Below are positions 11,341-23,118 of a DNA stretch of 64,000 bases, piece after piece (positions within the stretch are counted from its first letter, which is position 1; each line of letters starts with the position of its first letter). The stretch covers positions 19,365,513 through 19,429,512 of the forward strand of contig CM057147.1 of the NCBI GenBank assembly GCA_029964075.1, written 5' to 3'. A program made the position numbers and the translations under genes. This DNA is from Patiria pectinifera (Eukaryota > Echinodermata > Asteroidea > Valvatida > Asterinidae). The notes below the pieces were generated by a model. The model was not told the origin of the DNA, did not search any database, and saw only the letters and a program-made list of their open reading frames with translations.

Positions 11341-14300
11341 CTAAAGTTTAGCGGCAAGTCTGCCGTTGTTAGGGAACCGTTTCAAACTCATGGGCGATAT
11401 GTCATAGCTGGGCGTGGTCCCTGTTGCCAACTCACTCAGGATTCTCCCCACTGCGGGCGCTAACTTGAAACCATGACCTATAAAATATAAGATTTAGAAA
11501 ATAAAATTGGATATTCTTGAAGCAGGTTTAGACGAGACCTAATAATCCATATGCATGGAATTGAAAAATGATTGCAAAAATTCTTTAGGCTTCTCATAAT
11601 GAGACATGACTGGGAGAAACACCGCAAGCCCTACCTATATACCATGGACACAAAACTATATGAGTGTATGTGTAGACCATGTGACCTGTGACGTCATATC
11701 TACGGGTAACTGCGCACCGGACAGGCAACTCAAACATTTAAGCATCTTTTGCATGTTATTTGAAAATCATGAGTTCATCCAGTTATGCAGTACAAGTTGT
11801 TCCTTCCAGGGCTGAGACAAAAGTGACAGCATAGCAACTTGTCTTTCCCGCCTATAAAACTTTCTACCTCTAGGATATAAAGAACCAACCCTGCCTGTCA
11901 TTGGCCCACGGCTGGTTACCCCTCTAAGCCTTTTCAGCCATTGGCTCCAATTCGTGGCTCTTGATTGGCTATTTTTTATGATTACCGGATCCCACTTATG
12001 TCACAATATTTTCTGTGGTCTTTCGTGTACAAACGCTCTCCATAAGAAGGCACAGTGTAGTGAAATGCTATTACACTATGCAGTATTGCCATCCATTTAC
12101 ATTACATGTGAGGAATAGGAAAAGTCCTATTGCAATATTTGCAGCTTATAAATAATTTGATCACTTAGTGGTACAATTTATTCCAATCACATTTCAAGAG
12201 TTACACAATGAGTGAATCATACTTTTTTTCTGGTCAATCCAGCTAAGTTTAAAACTAACCTGAAAACCCACAGCCTATGACGATGTTAGGATGATCGGGA
12301 TGTCTGTCTAATATTATGTCTTCATCTGGTGTGTGCTACAAAAATGAAAAATTGATGTAAATATAAAAATAAGGACACGACCACTAAACTGATTATTGCC
12401 ATCATGAATACAATATGTGGACAGCTCAGCTTGTTTATTTGCAGAAGCGGCATTCTCTGTGCAGAACGAATCCTGCCGTACTGTTATTTAACAGTTGTTG
12501 ACTGATGTGATGTGGGATATTTAACAGTTGTTGACTGATGTGATGTGGGATATGACGTTTTGAACACCCGAGGGACGCATAGCGCCCGAGGCGAAGCCGA
12601 GGGTGCTATGCGTCCCCGAGGGACGCGTTTTACTTGTTTTTCTAAGGGAAATTAAGGGTGGCAAACTGAACATAATCTTAATGCCGCTCGTCGCTGGCCG
12701 CCAAATTAAAGTAAATATCGTCTGCAAATGCACTGCTCCCTCACTGCTATACATTATATTGTGGAACGTGAAAGTACTGCGGGGTACCAGTGAGTATGGG
12801 TGCGTTTTGGCGGTCATAACCAAGAATTGGTTCGGTGGTTTCTTGTCGGTGAATTTCTTCGGCAATTTTAATTGGATTAGAATTACGCATGATCATGTAG
12901 TACTCAAATTCCCAAAACAATTAACCAAAGAGAAACCATCGAACCAATTCTTGATTATGACCGCCAAAACGCACCTGGTTTAAACGCGGTCCGCGCATAA
13001 TGGTTTGGACTGTGGGGCGGGGACTAGTCTACATGCATGTGATATCACAATGTGATATACAACGGGAGTGTGCCATGCATATTTATCGCCCGGTCAGGTG
13101 ATCGTCCTGGGCCAATGAAAATACAGTATAAAGACAGAGGTATGACAAATTCTGTTATCAACCCCAAAACCCATTCCGGTCTTCCAGATATTATGTTGGC
13201 ATTTGACTCACTGTGTACAGGCAGTTTTCAACGAGAGACGGTTCTGGCATGAGTCCAGGCACATGTTCTCTGATGAATCTCTTTAACGTTTCAATCTGGT
13301 GAGAATATTGCACCTGGTTTTGTTGATCAGGCCCTTGCAGATCGTCACCGTGATGATTGCACACCTGAAAATACGCCAGCGAAAACTTAACACCATCTTC
13401 AGCAATAATCAGGTCATTCAGAATACTCTGGAGAAAATTGAAATACAAGCAAACTCAAAAGGAAAGTGCTTGCGTACACTTTCATTTGTGTGAAGTTTTA
13501 AGTTACTAAGTATGCAGTGTAAGTGCTTCTAACCTACTGAAGAGATTTAACATAAATTACAAATGTTAATAATTGTTATGTTTTTACTTTCGCTATTTAT
13601 ACATAGGACTCAAGAATGAATAAGGAAGAAAATGAGCTCAGCAGGCCCGTCGCCAAGAGGGGGTCCTGGTGCCCCCGGTGAGCAATTGCCCCCCCCCCCA
13701 ACAGCAAAAGCCATACATGTGTATTTTTGTATTTTTATGGTAGTTGGCCCCCTAGTTGGTACTATGCCCCCCCCTTCCCGACCCTCAGGGGTGGCGACGG
13801 GGCTGGAGCTCAGCTACTCCATTTGTTTGAGTTCAAAAGAATCATTTCGGATGTTTAAGGTATATTTAGGGTCTTTTTTGGGGTAAGCTTCAAAATTGCT
13901 CAAAGTCCACGCTTGGGTGCACTGCATGAATACTAACCGGTTGAAAATTTAGCTTCTTTCAAACCATGCCATTTCAGGTGGAGTAATTTCACAAGGCATA
14001 CATCAGTCTTTTCTTCACTTTGAGCAAGGATTTTCTTGGTACTTTTCCGCGTCTATTTACCTATGTTTCTACGTGCCTTTCAGTTTTGGCTTACGGTACA
14101 GTTTCATCAGCCAATAGGCCCGAGACCTAAATGACGTCACGCTTTGTTTACATGTGCGCTTTCCTATGTGGTAGACGGTCCTACTTCGTCTGGCGTCCCG
14201 ACTTCGCTCCCATAGGAAAGCGCATATGTAAACAAAGCCATTACGTCATTAGGTCTTAGGTCTATTCAAGTCAGAGGTATTTATACTTAGTTTACCTTGA

Positions 14301-17300
14301 CCAGCCCAGAGTGGTCATCACAGGGCAATCCGTAAGTCTCGTATTTCTCCGAGAGATAGTAGAAGCATGGGTAGTTGCCGAACGCACCGGGCTGTCTCTC
14401 TGGCCAATAGCAAACTTTGATTTGGGTGACCTGGTCGTTAAAAGAAAGTCCACTGATTACAGGACAAAGACTTCATGAATTCATTCCAGGAGTTATATAT
14501 AAAAAAAGACTTTAGAGGAATCGATGAAAGGACAATAGTTAGATGTTTTAAAAGCAATGAACCTATAGGTTGGGGCGGGTTGCCCTGGCTGACATTATCC
14601 GATGAAAACATCTATTCATTTGCACACCACTTTTCATCGGTTGCTATTTGTTACCCTTCAGCACTCCAGACTCAAGAACAATTGAGTTTCAAGAACGTAT
14701 AGGTCTCGGAGTTAAAAAAGCTAATGCAAAAAAACCTGTAGTTTTCCGCGCCCACCTATCGTCACGATAGTTAAATTTTTGTTTTACACAGGCGACTATA
14801 GCCGTGTCCGCACTGGACTTTTTTTTTGGAAGGTTTTACCGAGACGATGGTAAAATGAGAAATGGTCAAATTTGACCACTGTCCGCACTTGGACTTTCGA
14901 CACGGGAAAATTTACCCAGACCGCGTGGGAGAAGTAACCGAGCTGTCACAGTGTCAGTAAAATGACTCACCGTACACAGAAAACAAATTGCCGATCACAT
15001 TTTCAGCCGCCGATACGCACAGTAATATTACACACGCCATTTGCATGCACAACATAATCGTTTACACGATATTTTTTCATCTTGACATGCTAAATCTTGA
15101 CGAAAAGGCATATAATTCTGACGCATTTGTGATGCACGTCGTCAAAGCCATGCCGCTGTACGATGTTCCGTGCGGCAGCAGTGCCATCAGTATTCGTTGG
15201 TTCCCATCGCATGCTTACAGAATGAAAGCTATGATGTGGGCCGGAACCAGTGACTACGGCCTACGTACGGTACCGGACCATGATGTTCCGTGCATGACTA
15301 CAGTAGCGTATCAGGACGAATTTGGATCGTAGAAAATAACATACATCGGTAGAGAAAGAGAATTTCCGCAAATTAATTCTCAGAACGTGATCCCTCTTCT
15401 CTGTGTATGTATTTGTCCGTTGAAATATATATTTTAACGAGATTTTACCGCTCGAACTTGATGATACACCGCAGCGTGTTTCTACAAAATGTTCGGGCAC
15501 TTCACGTGCAGGTTCGTGTGGTCTCAGTATGCATAACAGGGCGCTCAGGCCGGATGTACGCTTTCCTGAGCCGCTTTTACCGACTCGCACTGTCCGCACT
15601 GGACTTATCGTCTCGGGAAAAGTGACCTGGTCAGTTTTCCTGGGCGCGTGGGAAGTTTTCCTGGGCAGCAGTTGGCCAGTAAAAGTAACCGCTGGACTCA
15701 GGAAAAGTAACCGAGAGGAAAACGTCCTAGGCTGTCCGCACTGGACTTAAAATGGGAAAAGTACCCATAGTCTCGGTTAGTTTGACCAAAAAAAGTCCAG
15801 TGCGGACAGGGCTTAAGACTGAAATGATTCGGGCTGGCCCGGCATGGAACGCCAATCTGAAGCGTGAGCAGCTCTGTTGGGCTTTGGTTAAATGCCATTA
15901 ACTACATGCATGCACGCTCCAATTTGCAGGGGGGGGGGGGGGTGTTACGTATGGAGACACATTTTCTTGAGAGGTACTCAACTGTTTTTTTACCAACAGA
16001 TCTGAGAGGGGGAGGGGGCACAGGACAGGATGGGGAGGGCGTGCCCTTTAAGTTATGCAAGTGCTCAGGTAATAAAACCCAGAGATTTGTGATGTGCCCG
16101 TTCCAATGATCGATGCTTTCTACTCAAGCGAAAAGGAACAACGCACCTTCAGTGGAGGATCAATCCCTAGCGGTCTCAGCATCTTCGATGCCCAGGCTCC
16201 CGGGGTTAGGACCACACTCTTGGCTGTATACCGCCCTCTGCTGGTCACGATAACCACATGTTCGCCGGGGACAATTTCCAAGACTTTTTCGTTTTCCTTT
16301 ATGACTCCTCCCTGCTTCACGAACATTGTCTGCTCGAGAAGAACAGAAACATGTTTGTATGAGTTACGTCATTGCGAAATTATTCATTGCTCGAACAAAA
16401 AGACACCGCGGTTTTTGCAAATTAATTTTCTTCCACTGTCCTTCGTCTTGACATTTTGTGCACGAGCTGTTCTGTTGTTTAGAATTATTTTATCCATGTT
16501 GAAGGCTCCATATGTAGGCCTACACTGAAATACACCTATTTAAAATGCCATTTACAGAAAAGGCATAACAAGATGGACATTGAAAAAGTGAAAAGGTGTA
16601 ATTAAAAAACTAAAAAAAGAACTACATGTAGATGACATATTTTTAACACGATTTTTGAAAATCCGTTATGCATCCATAAATTGATTAGGGAAACAATAAT
16701 AAAAGCATTTTTCAATGGACGCAAATATAACCATGATTAAGATTGGGGCTCTCTCAAGCAAAGTTTGTCATTAAGACATAATATCTATGCTATTTCTAAT
16801 GTTTTAAAAATACTACACTGTACTCTTTCTTGTCTTTCCCATATGTACAACCAAAGATTCAATAATTTCCGGTCCATAACTGAATCATTTATTTTAGAAA
16901 AAGAAGTGGAACGCTCACACTTGATCGTACATTGGAAAGCCCATAACATCACAAATGCTTGGATATTGCAAAATAATTCAAGTTCGATATTCTAGGTGCC
17001 ACCCCCCCCCCCCCCCGGCCAAACACGGATTGTTCAAATAGTATTCTACTTGTTATAACAGAGAGAAAGACGGTTGTTCAAATCACAATACATGCGTCTT
17101 TAAGTTATGCATATATTTATATTCCATAACAATACATGTCATGTATAGTTAATGTGCATTACAATCAGGAATGCAAGTCATGCACCAATATTGTGCTGTA
17201 TGATTTTGTTTGTAGGCCCGTAAAAATTTACTTCTCTTTCTCAGGCATTAATTGGCGTTCAGAACATTCTTTCTTCATATAATATACTGAAGAGTATTGA

Positions 17301-20300
17301 ACCTGCAGCTTCATCTATAACCTTGAAAGGCAGCGGCGTAACTAGGGTTAAGCTGCTATGGGCTCCGTGCGCCAACGAAAGAGGGCGCCCTTTTATCCAG
17401 CAACGACGTCCAATGGGCGGGACATTTAGCTGGTTGACGCACACCGTTCCTTGTGTGTTGTGTGTGACGCACGTACACCAGGAGATTTGTACTATGTACA
17501 CGCAGTGGTACAGCCACGCGTCGCGGCAAAATCGCAGTCAGGCAAGATGGCGTTGGTTTGTCCCCCCCTCCCAACTGTACTTTCTTTGCCAGTGAGGGGG
17601 TACTTGTGAACTGGGCGGATAGGGGGCACCTGGGGGTGCTCCAATTTTTCAAGGACGGGCTCTGAGGGCAGTGTATATTGTTTGTGTGCAGTTAAAGATT
17701 TCAAATGTGGGGGAGGAACGGACCTCCGCAGGGGTGGGAAGGCAAGCGCCACCCCCCCCCCCCCTAGTTACGCCACTGCTTGTGGGCCTGGGTTCATGAA
17801 TCAATGGCCGCCTCGGTTGCTGCGAACTGTATGAGCTGACAAACTGTAGTTAAGAATTATTTGGGAAAAACAACAACACCACAACGCTGATTACAGTCTG
17901 CACTTTGTTCAATAATTGGCTTTCCAAAATAACACATTCATTTCCTGCAAGGCGCAACTTTTTGATTAGGCCTATTTGATTATAGGCCTATAATTCAAAC
18001 AATGAAACTCCGTTTCCTGCTACTTATCATTCATAGGCCTTAGGCCAACAAAAAAAAGTCTCCGGTTTCTGGTATGGAGCTTGCCCAAAAAGTGGTGCGG
18101 CGACGCGGTTTCTTTTTTTTTTTACCTGATTTTTTTGCTTCAAATGTCGGCTGATGACTGCAAATGGTGCCCGACTAAACTTAGTGCAAATATATGGGAG
18201 TCCAGAGAGGCCACATAAAGCTTATTCTCGATCATTACCCCATCTAAAAACACGTTAGTATTGTGCAGGAGCAGGATTCCAGTCAAACCAGTGAGTTTGG
18301 CGGTTTTGAGACATCATCTTTCATTGAAAAAAAAACTTGTTCATTTTGACGATGCGCATGGCTACAACGACGCGCGCGCATACCAGAAACCAGAGACTTT
18401 TTTTTTTGGCCTTATAATCCTTTTTGTGTGTGTGTGTGAAGACTGTGCGTGATGTATAGTTGTCCCAAGGGAAATCTCACAAGTCGTCTTATATTAACAA
18501 CACATCATTCAATGTGGAATTGGTTTTTTCAAGGTGCTACATAGAGACCTTCCCATGATTGTTTTTTTTTTCCAATTTCGAAAACGCGAGTATAATCAAG
18601 AGACGGCCTTATTAAGCCTACTGATGACGCACGAAATCAGCGCAGGGAAAAAGGCAATTGTTTCTTTAAAAATCATCACTGAAGGAGTTTGCACTGATGT
18701 TGGTGGTCGTTGCACTGACAGCAAAACCGCACAAACCACGCTCCCAAGCTCAGTCAAAAAGCAGTACACCGTGACTTCCAGACAACTTTACAAAACCTGG
18801 AAAGCTATAAGGTATCACAGTCTTTCGCAGAGGCAAACGGAAATCCAAACTGAACACACAATTCCTTGCGATGGCATCAAATCAAAATTTGTCGAGTGGC
18901 GATTTTGAGAACGATACGGGCGATGAAGTTTGGCCTGAGTCCAGCGAGGCGGTCAGCCCTTCACTCGGTGCAATCAATACGATTATCGCCTGCCTCGCAG
19001 TTGTAGGTAACAGTGGTCATCCTCGTTATTCTGCTTCGGCATAACATGTTCAGCTCCTTCACCAATCGTCTCATCCTGCACCAGTCCTGCATTGACTTGA
19101 CTGCCGGGCTGGTGTTTTTCTGCAGTACGGTACTCAAGAGCCCCAACACCGTTGTTGTGTCTCAGGAAGGGAACCTCTCCGACAAACTGACCTGTAGCTT
19201 AATCTTCTCCGATTTCTTCCTGTGGTGCTTGAACGTTACGTCTACGTATAACCTCGTCGCCATCTCACTGAAGCGGTTCGTGGCGACTTGCCACATGGAG
19301 AAATGGCGCAACTCGTGCACGAAAGCCAAACTGAGACGAGGAGCCATGGTAACTTCCTGGGTCGTGGGCTTCGTCTTCTGCTCCCATATGACACTCATGG
19401 TGGAGCCCGTCCAGGGGCGTTGCCAGTTTGTGCCGATGAGCCCTTCTCTGAAGATTTGCATCGGCGTGTTTGTGTTGAGCATAGAGTACGTCGTGCCCGT
19501 TCTCATCATGACGTACTCCTATGTCAAGATACTGACCATGCTGACGAAGAAACTTGCGAATCCAGTGAACCCTCGACAGCACATCATCCGTAGAGCTAAA
19601 AAGAACATTCTCGTTACGATCCTGCTGGTCATTATCGGTTTTGCCATCTGCTGGACACCGGCTGAGTGTTATTACGTGGGTACGCTCCTGCTTGACCTAC
19701 AGCCGAACGAACCCGTGTACACCGCCTTCACCACGCTGCTGGCCTGCAATCTCTTCATCAACCCGATCATTTACAGCTTCATCTACAAACACTTCCGGGC
19801 TCAGCTCAGTGACCTGTTAACACTACGACGATATCGTAGGAATCGCGTCGAAAATATCCCTCTAGGCTGAGGTAGCCTAACTCAAGAAACTTTCAAGAGT
19901 GACTATACAAATTTGACGTTCAATTTGCAGCAACCAAAGTGAAGTGTAATCTGAAAGTTGTTTTTTCAAATTATTTATGGCCCAACAATAGTCTTAATCC
20001 AGGCAGATTTTTTTTGGTGCGTTTGAGGCGCATAGCAACCAGAAATTTTAAAAAAAAGTTGGGTTGTTTTTTTTCAGAGGGAGATTTTTTTTCCGCTAAA
20101 ATAAAAAGGCGAAAAAATTAATTTATTCGGAGAAAGAAAAAGTGCAACTTTATTTTGTGATTTTTATGCTAACGACCCCTTTAATAGCTAAACTGCACCT
20201 GTAAAGCGCGGAGGCAACTGGCGGCCCTCAACACCCCACCGTTGGGATCGACGAACGTCTTGTGCTCCGGACCGAAGCTGAAACCAGGGTGGCGCCGGCA

Positions 20301-21552
20301 GATCTCCCCGACCGTCGGCAACTCGCACGGCTTGCCCATGACTCGAAGGGATTCGCTGCGGAGTGTGTAGTCCTGGTATGGTGGGCCATTGACTGATAGT
20401 AAACCAGTATTTCTTCAAAAAAAAATCGAAAGAAAAGAAAAACTAGAGTCATGTCAATTTATGAAAATAACATTATGGAATTTTTCCGAATTTATTGTTT
20501 TAAAAAGCAGCACAAATTAATTATCATAGATGTTGTTATTAATGAGAAAAAAGTACTTTATGATATTTGTCCTGATAGGCGTGCTGAAATATAGACCCGT
20601 TTTTTTCCTCCACACCTCCACATACACATACAGGCCTACTTAATCAATAAGGGGTGGCGGGGGAGGGGGGAATCATATTTTCAATGGGGAGCGCTTATAA
20701 AATCCTACAGTCATGCACACTTTATTAGTGTACAAATGCCCGTCACCTTTTAACCTTTGGTACTGCATTTTTTTATGGACTTTTTTTGGAGGGGGCTGGA
20801 CAAACCCCCCCCCCCCCCAGTAGAACTGCGTCTGGCTATTACTATGCCGATGTTTCTACGTGCCTTTAACCACCAACCTGTAAAGCTCAGTGCCTACTTC
20901 TCCGCCCAGTCGCTCCCACGTCTGGAAGCATTCTGGCATCATGTTGGCGTAGTGTATCTGCCGGTATGTGTAGCGGGTGATACGCGACTGGCCATGGGAG
21001 CTCCCTTTACTGTGTCCCAGCGTGAACTTTGGACAGATTCGCAAAAAAAAATTATAATTATAGAGGTAGGAAACATGACCAAACCAACGGTGCCTGGCCG
21101 CCAGTCAGCGGGAAGTGGGGGGCGGGGTGGGGGGGGAACAACTCGACTCACTCAACAATTTATGGAAAGAATCCCATATCTGGCCATCATCACTAACTTT
21201 TCCCTTCAGTGAGTATCAGCCATCGGAAAGTGATAATATGTCCTACTATGAAAAAAGCCAAATTTAGTAGGGAAAATATCGAAGTATTTACTGAGAAAAC
21301 ACTTCAAATTTTTCAGACTAGTCTCATATGGTTTGTGCACAGGGTGTCAAGCACTGCATACAATCAATGGGTCCGCTATGGTTATTATGCGCTGCATGAA
21401 GCCCGGCCAACCCTTTCAATGAGCACAATATCAAGTCAATTCACCTGTTCAAGCAGCAGTGTCTTGTGACCGGTTCTCGTCAGGTGGTAGCCCGTAGCCG
21501 ACCCTTCTACGCCTGCTCCTACCACAACACAATCGTAGTCGTGATGAGCCAT
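11341..21552 (-). CDS. PIPOX: Peroxisomal sarcosine oxidase / pipecolate oxidase
   Basis: Eight exons: 21445-21552, 20878-21026, 20199-20412, 16147-16329, 14296-14430, 13212-13364, 12260-12335 and 11341-11477. All phases close, giving 384 residues against 390 in human. Residues 9-17 hold the FAD-binding VVVGAGVEG (GxGxxG). Exon 2 carries KGSSHGQSR, exon 3 FVDPNGGV, exon 5 KVCYWPER, and exons 7-8 [18 protein letters not shown] and [11 protein letters not shown], all family hallmarks. The Cys in ENCLYT (residue about 311) aligns with the cysteine that covalently binds FAD in monomeric sarcosine oxidase. The protein ends AKL, a type 1 peroxisomal targeting signal. The enzyme oxidatively demethylates sarcosine, or oxidises pipecolate, releasing hydrogen peroxide inside peroxisomes. 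Intron 3 contains an antisense GPCR gene. Exon 3 uses the acceptor at tttttgaag, the only one nearby restoring frame. Confidence 0.95.
12486..12551. repeat. Exact tandem duplication, 33 bp x 2
   Basis: The 33-base unit starting atttaacagttgttgactga occurs twice head to tail inside a PIPOX intron. The two units are identical as read, so the duplication is probably recent. A short palindrome built on 'gggacgcatagc' follows at about 12569-12622. Confidence 0.85.
12801..12979. repeat. Inverted repeat with arms of about 45 bp
   Basis: The left arm reads gtgcgttttggcggtcata and 'ccaagaattggttcg'. The right arm, near 12930-12979, is its inverted copy with few changes. Together with the palindrome at 12569-12622 it is probably part of one non-autonomous DNA transposon in a PIPOX intron. 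The outer ends are not clear. Confidence 0.6.
14114..14267. mobile_element. Short hairpin element in PIPOX intron
   Basis: Arms of about 50 bases are inverted copies: 'gacctaaatgacgtca', 'gctttgtttacatgtgcg', 'ctttcctatg' on the left, mirrored on the right. They enclose a spacer of about 42 bases. The structure would fold into a long hairpin. No reading frame or clear target duplication is seen. It looks like a foldback-type MITE. Confidence 0.6.
14800..15813. mobile_element. Non-autonomous DNA transposon with AGCC ends, copy 1
   Basis: The ends are inverted repeats: AGCCGTGTCCGCACTGGACT on the left and its counterpart AGTCCAGTGCGGACAGGGCT on the right. The terminal word TGTCCGCACTGGACTT recurs internally near 14880, 15592 and 15733, with 'cgggaaaa' motifs beside it. 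The roughly 1-kb interior has no credible transposase frame. A related element is at 43434-44293. It lies in a PIPOX intron. Confidence 0.75.
17331..17778. mobile_element. hAT-like non-autonomous element
   Basis: The terminal inverted repeats are CAGCGGCGTAACTAGGG and CCCTAGTTACGCCACTG. The CAGNGGCGTA start is typical of hAT superfamily ends; I did not find a clean 8-bp duplication. The interior contains 'gggctccgtgcgc', 'agagggcgc' and 'gagggggtac', which recur at 60374-60605 and, inverted, at 56517-56577. It lies in PIPOX intron 3. Confidence 0.65.
18043..18411. mobile_element. Harbinger-like MITE, family A, copy 1
   Basis: A 369-bp unit with inverted ends GGCCAACAAAAAAAAGTCTC and a matching right end in GGCC, flanked by TTA on both sides. 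An element of identical length and near-identical sequence in opposite orientation is at 50135-50503. There is no coding frame. A 3-bp TTA/TAA duplication points to PIF/Harbinger. It lies about 460 bases upstream of the nested GPCR start. Confidence 0.85.
18871..19870 (+). CDS. Rhodopsin-class GPCR, intronless, frameshifted in helix 1
   Basis: The ATG at 18871 (context gcgATGg) opens a frame with N-glycosylation sites NLS and NDT, then helix 1 ([13 protein letters not shown]). The frame breaks at about 19012, and the rest of the receptor continues to the stop at 19868-19870 in another frame, from [13 protein letters not shown] onward. One extra base or two missing bases after GGTAAC explains it. 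Helix 3 ends ISLKRFVAT, so the usual DRY is KRF. Helix 6 has FAICWTP and helix 7 NPIIY, followed by a short basic tail. A seven-helix G-protein-coupled receptor at the plasma membrane is clear; the ligand is not. The gene lies antisense within PIPOX intron 3. It may be a recent pseudogene, a sequencing error, or have an unseen splice. I cannot assign a subfamily. Confidence 0.85.
19871..20198. other. GPCR 3' flank inside PIPOX intron 3
   Basis: AT-rich sequence with several T runs between the GPCR stop and PIPOX exon 3. No clear polyadenylation hexamer on the plus strand and no element recognised. Confidence 0.5.
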
Positions 21553-22374
21553 TGCATGTAATGTAACCAGTTCCGATGATGTAAATTTTTAGATCAATGA
21601 CTAGGCAGGCATACTAGGCCTAGGCACAATCGCACATGGTTATTAACGACCACTGGTTTCTTGCCTGTGCTGGCTTTGTTTGCATTTCGGATATGCTTAT
21701 ACAAGTATGAGACTGCACCTATTAATATGTTGACCTTTGACGGTTTACTGCTTTTTCTCTCAATATTATCACTGTTGTAGACCGGATAAAAACCCAACTC
21801 ATACCGCCAGTCGTTCACCGCGCGCCGTCGCGAAAGCCGCGAAAATTGCGCCCTCTCCTTGTGACACGTGCATGCATGCGATCCGAGTCGCCGGCCGGGG
21901 CGGGGGCGTTTACGCACCGCCACCCCATGGGTATAGTACTGGCCAGTATATAGGTCAAAAATGTTTTGGGGTTCAAAAAAAAAAGTCGGTCCCCCAAAAA
22001 AGTGGGTCCCAAAAAATACGGCGTGAAGTTCGGGGCCCGTTAAAGGGCCCGATTTTTTGAGGGGTTCGAGATGCTCTGTACCACTACCATGCCTGTGGTG
22101 TGATCTGATGAGGCAATTTATGGCCACTTCAACCAAATCTTTTTATGGAAACTATGGTGGTGTACGCAGTGCCTGCCTTTACTGAAACGTCACTTAAAAA
22201 CAAAAAAGGTAGGGGGGCATGGCCCCCGTTGTCCCCCCACTTCCCCGCCTGGATCCGCCCTTGGAGATTGCCTACGCCGTGGCAACATAACGGCTTGCAT
22301 GCCCTCATTTTGCAAGGGAACATATTATATCCTTTCTCAAAATGGCGATAGGCTTTTCTCCTGAAAGTCTTGGT

Positions 22375-22556
22375 TCATTATACCCTATCACCCCCCCAAA
22401 AAATTGAGCAGAAACTGAAAGATTATTAAATAATTAGTTTTAATATATACGTTGATGTGTGTGTCGCACCTGGGAAAATGAAAGATTATGAAATAAGTTT
22501 CAAGTTGATGTGTGTCTCAAACACCTTGGAGAGTTGTGAGTATTTTCCATAATTTC
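22375..22556. repeat. Dispersed repeat, copy 2 (partner at 160-285)
   Basis: Same orientation and same word order as the copy near the left edge. Internally it shows a second partial duplication of the 'gaaagatta.taaata' stretch. It lies in the flank upstream of PIPOX. Confidence 0.5.
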
Positions 22557-23118
22557 GGGACGGTGGGCCATGGGCGTCCAGATGCCGATTTTGCTGTTTG
22601 TTTGCTTGATTAAGTTGATTGATGAATGATAATTAAATTAGAGTGAAGACTATTGCTTTAAAATCGATGCAGTATAGGGCAGAGGGTTCAAAGGGTAGAG
22701 CGCCCCTAGCGTCAAACGAGTTCCAGTCCCCCAAAAAAAAATCTGCCACAGCGGAAATTTGAAGACGCGTTCAGGGTGGTTTGGGCGGTGTTCGACATTT
22801 TCTCCACAACCAAGAGATTTGAATGTTCGACTCTGCAATTCAAGAGTCATAGCGCCCTCTTGCAGTGTTTGACTGTACTACATGTACCAGCTTTATTAGT
22901 TGAGACAAAAATTGCGGTTCCTTGCTCTACTGTACTAGCACGATGGCACTGCCTCTCTTTCAAAATTTTACAGCGGCTTGTTTTGGCGAACAATATTGTG
23001 GGCATTGGTCTTTCATTATAATCTTTCAACTATTTTAATGGAGGGTTTTTTTGTCCCAGTTGAGGATCCACTCAATCCGCTATGCTTCACCGCTCAGTCA
23101 AATGCCGGCTCAAGTCAT

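Noticed and set aside
18534-18908. 124-codon frame overlapping the GPCR start
   Set aside because: It is in a different frame from the receptor and has no features; it reflects the 5' flank only.
19003-19013. A mini-intron gtaggtaacag explaining the GPCR frame change
   Set aside because: An 11-base intron is far below any spliceosomal size; a sequence error or true frameshift is more likely.
20757-21212. 151-codon plus-strand frame over PIPOX exon 2
   Set aside because: It is antisense to a confidently identified PIPOX exon.
21594-22136. 180-codon minus-strand frame upstream of PIPOX
   Set aside because: Low-complexity and FFGG-like stretches derive from T/G-rich DNA. No PIPOX or other homology, and it would run into the PIPOX 5' UTR.
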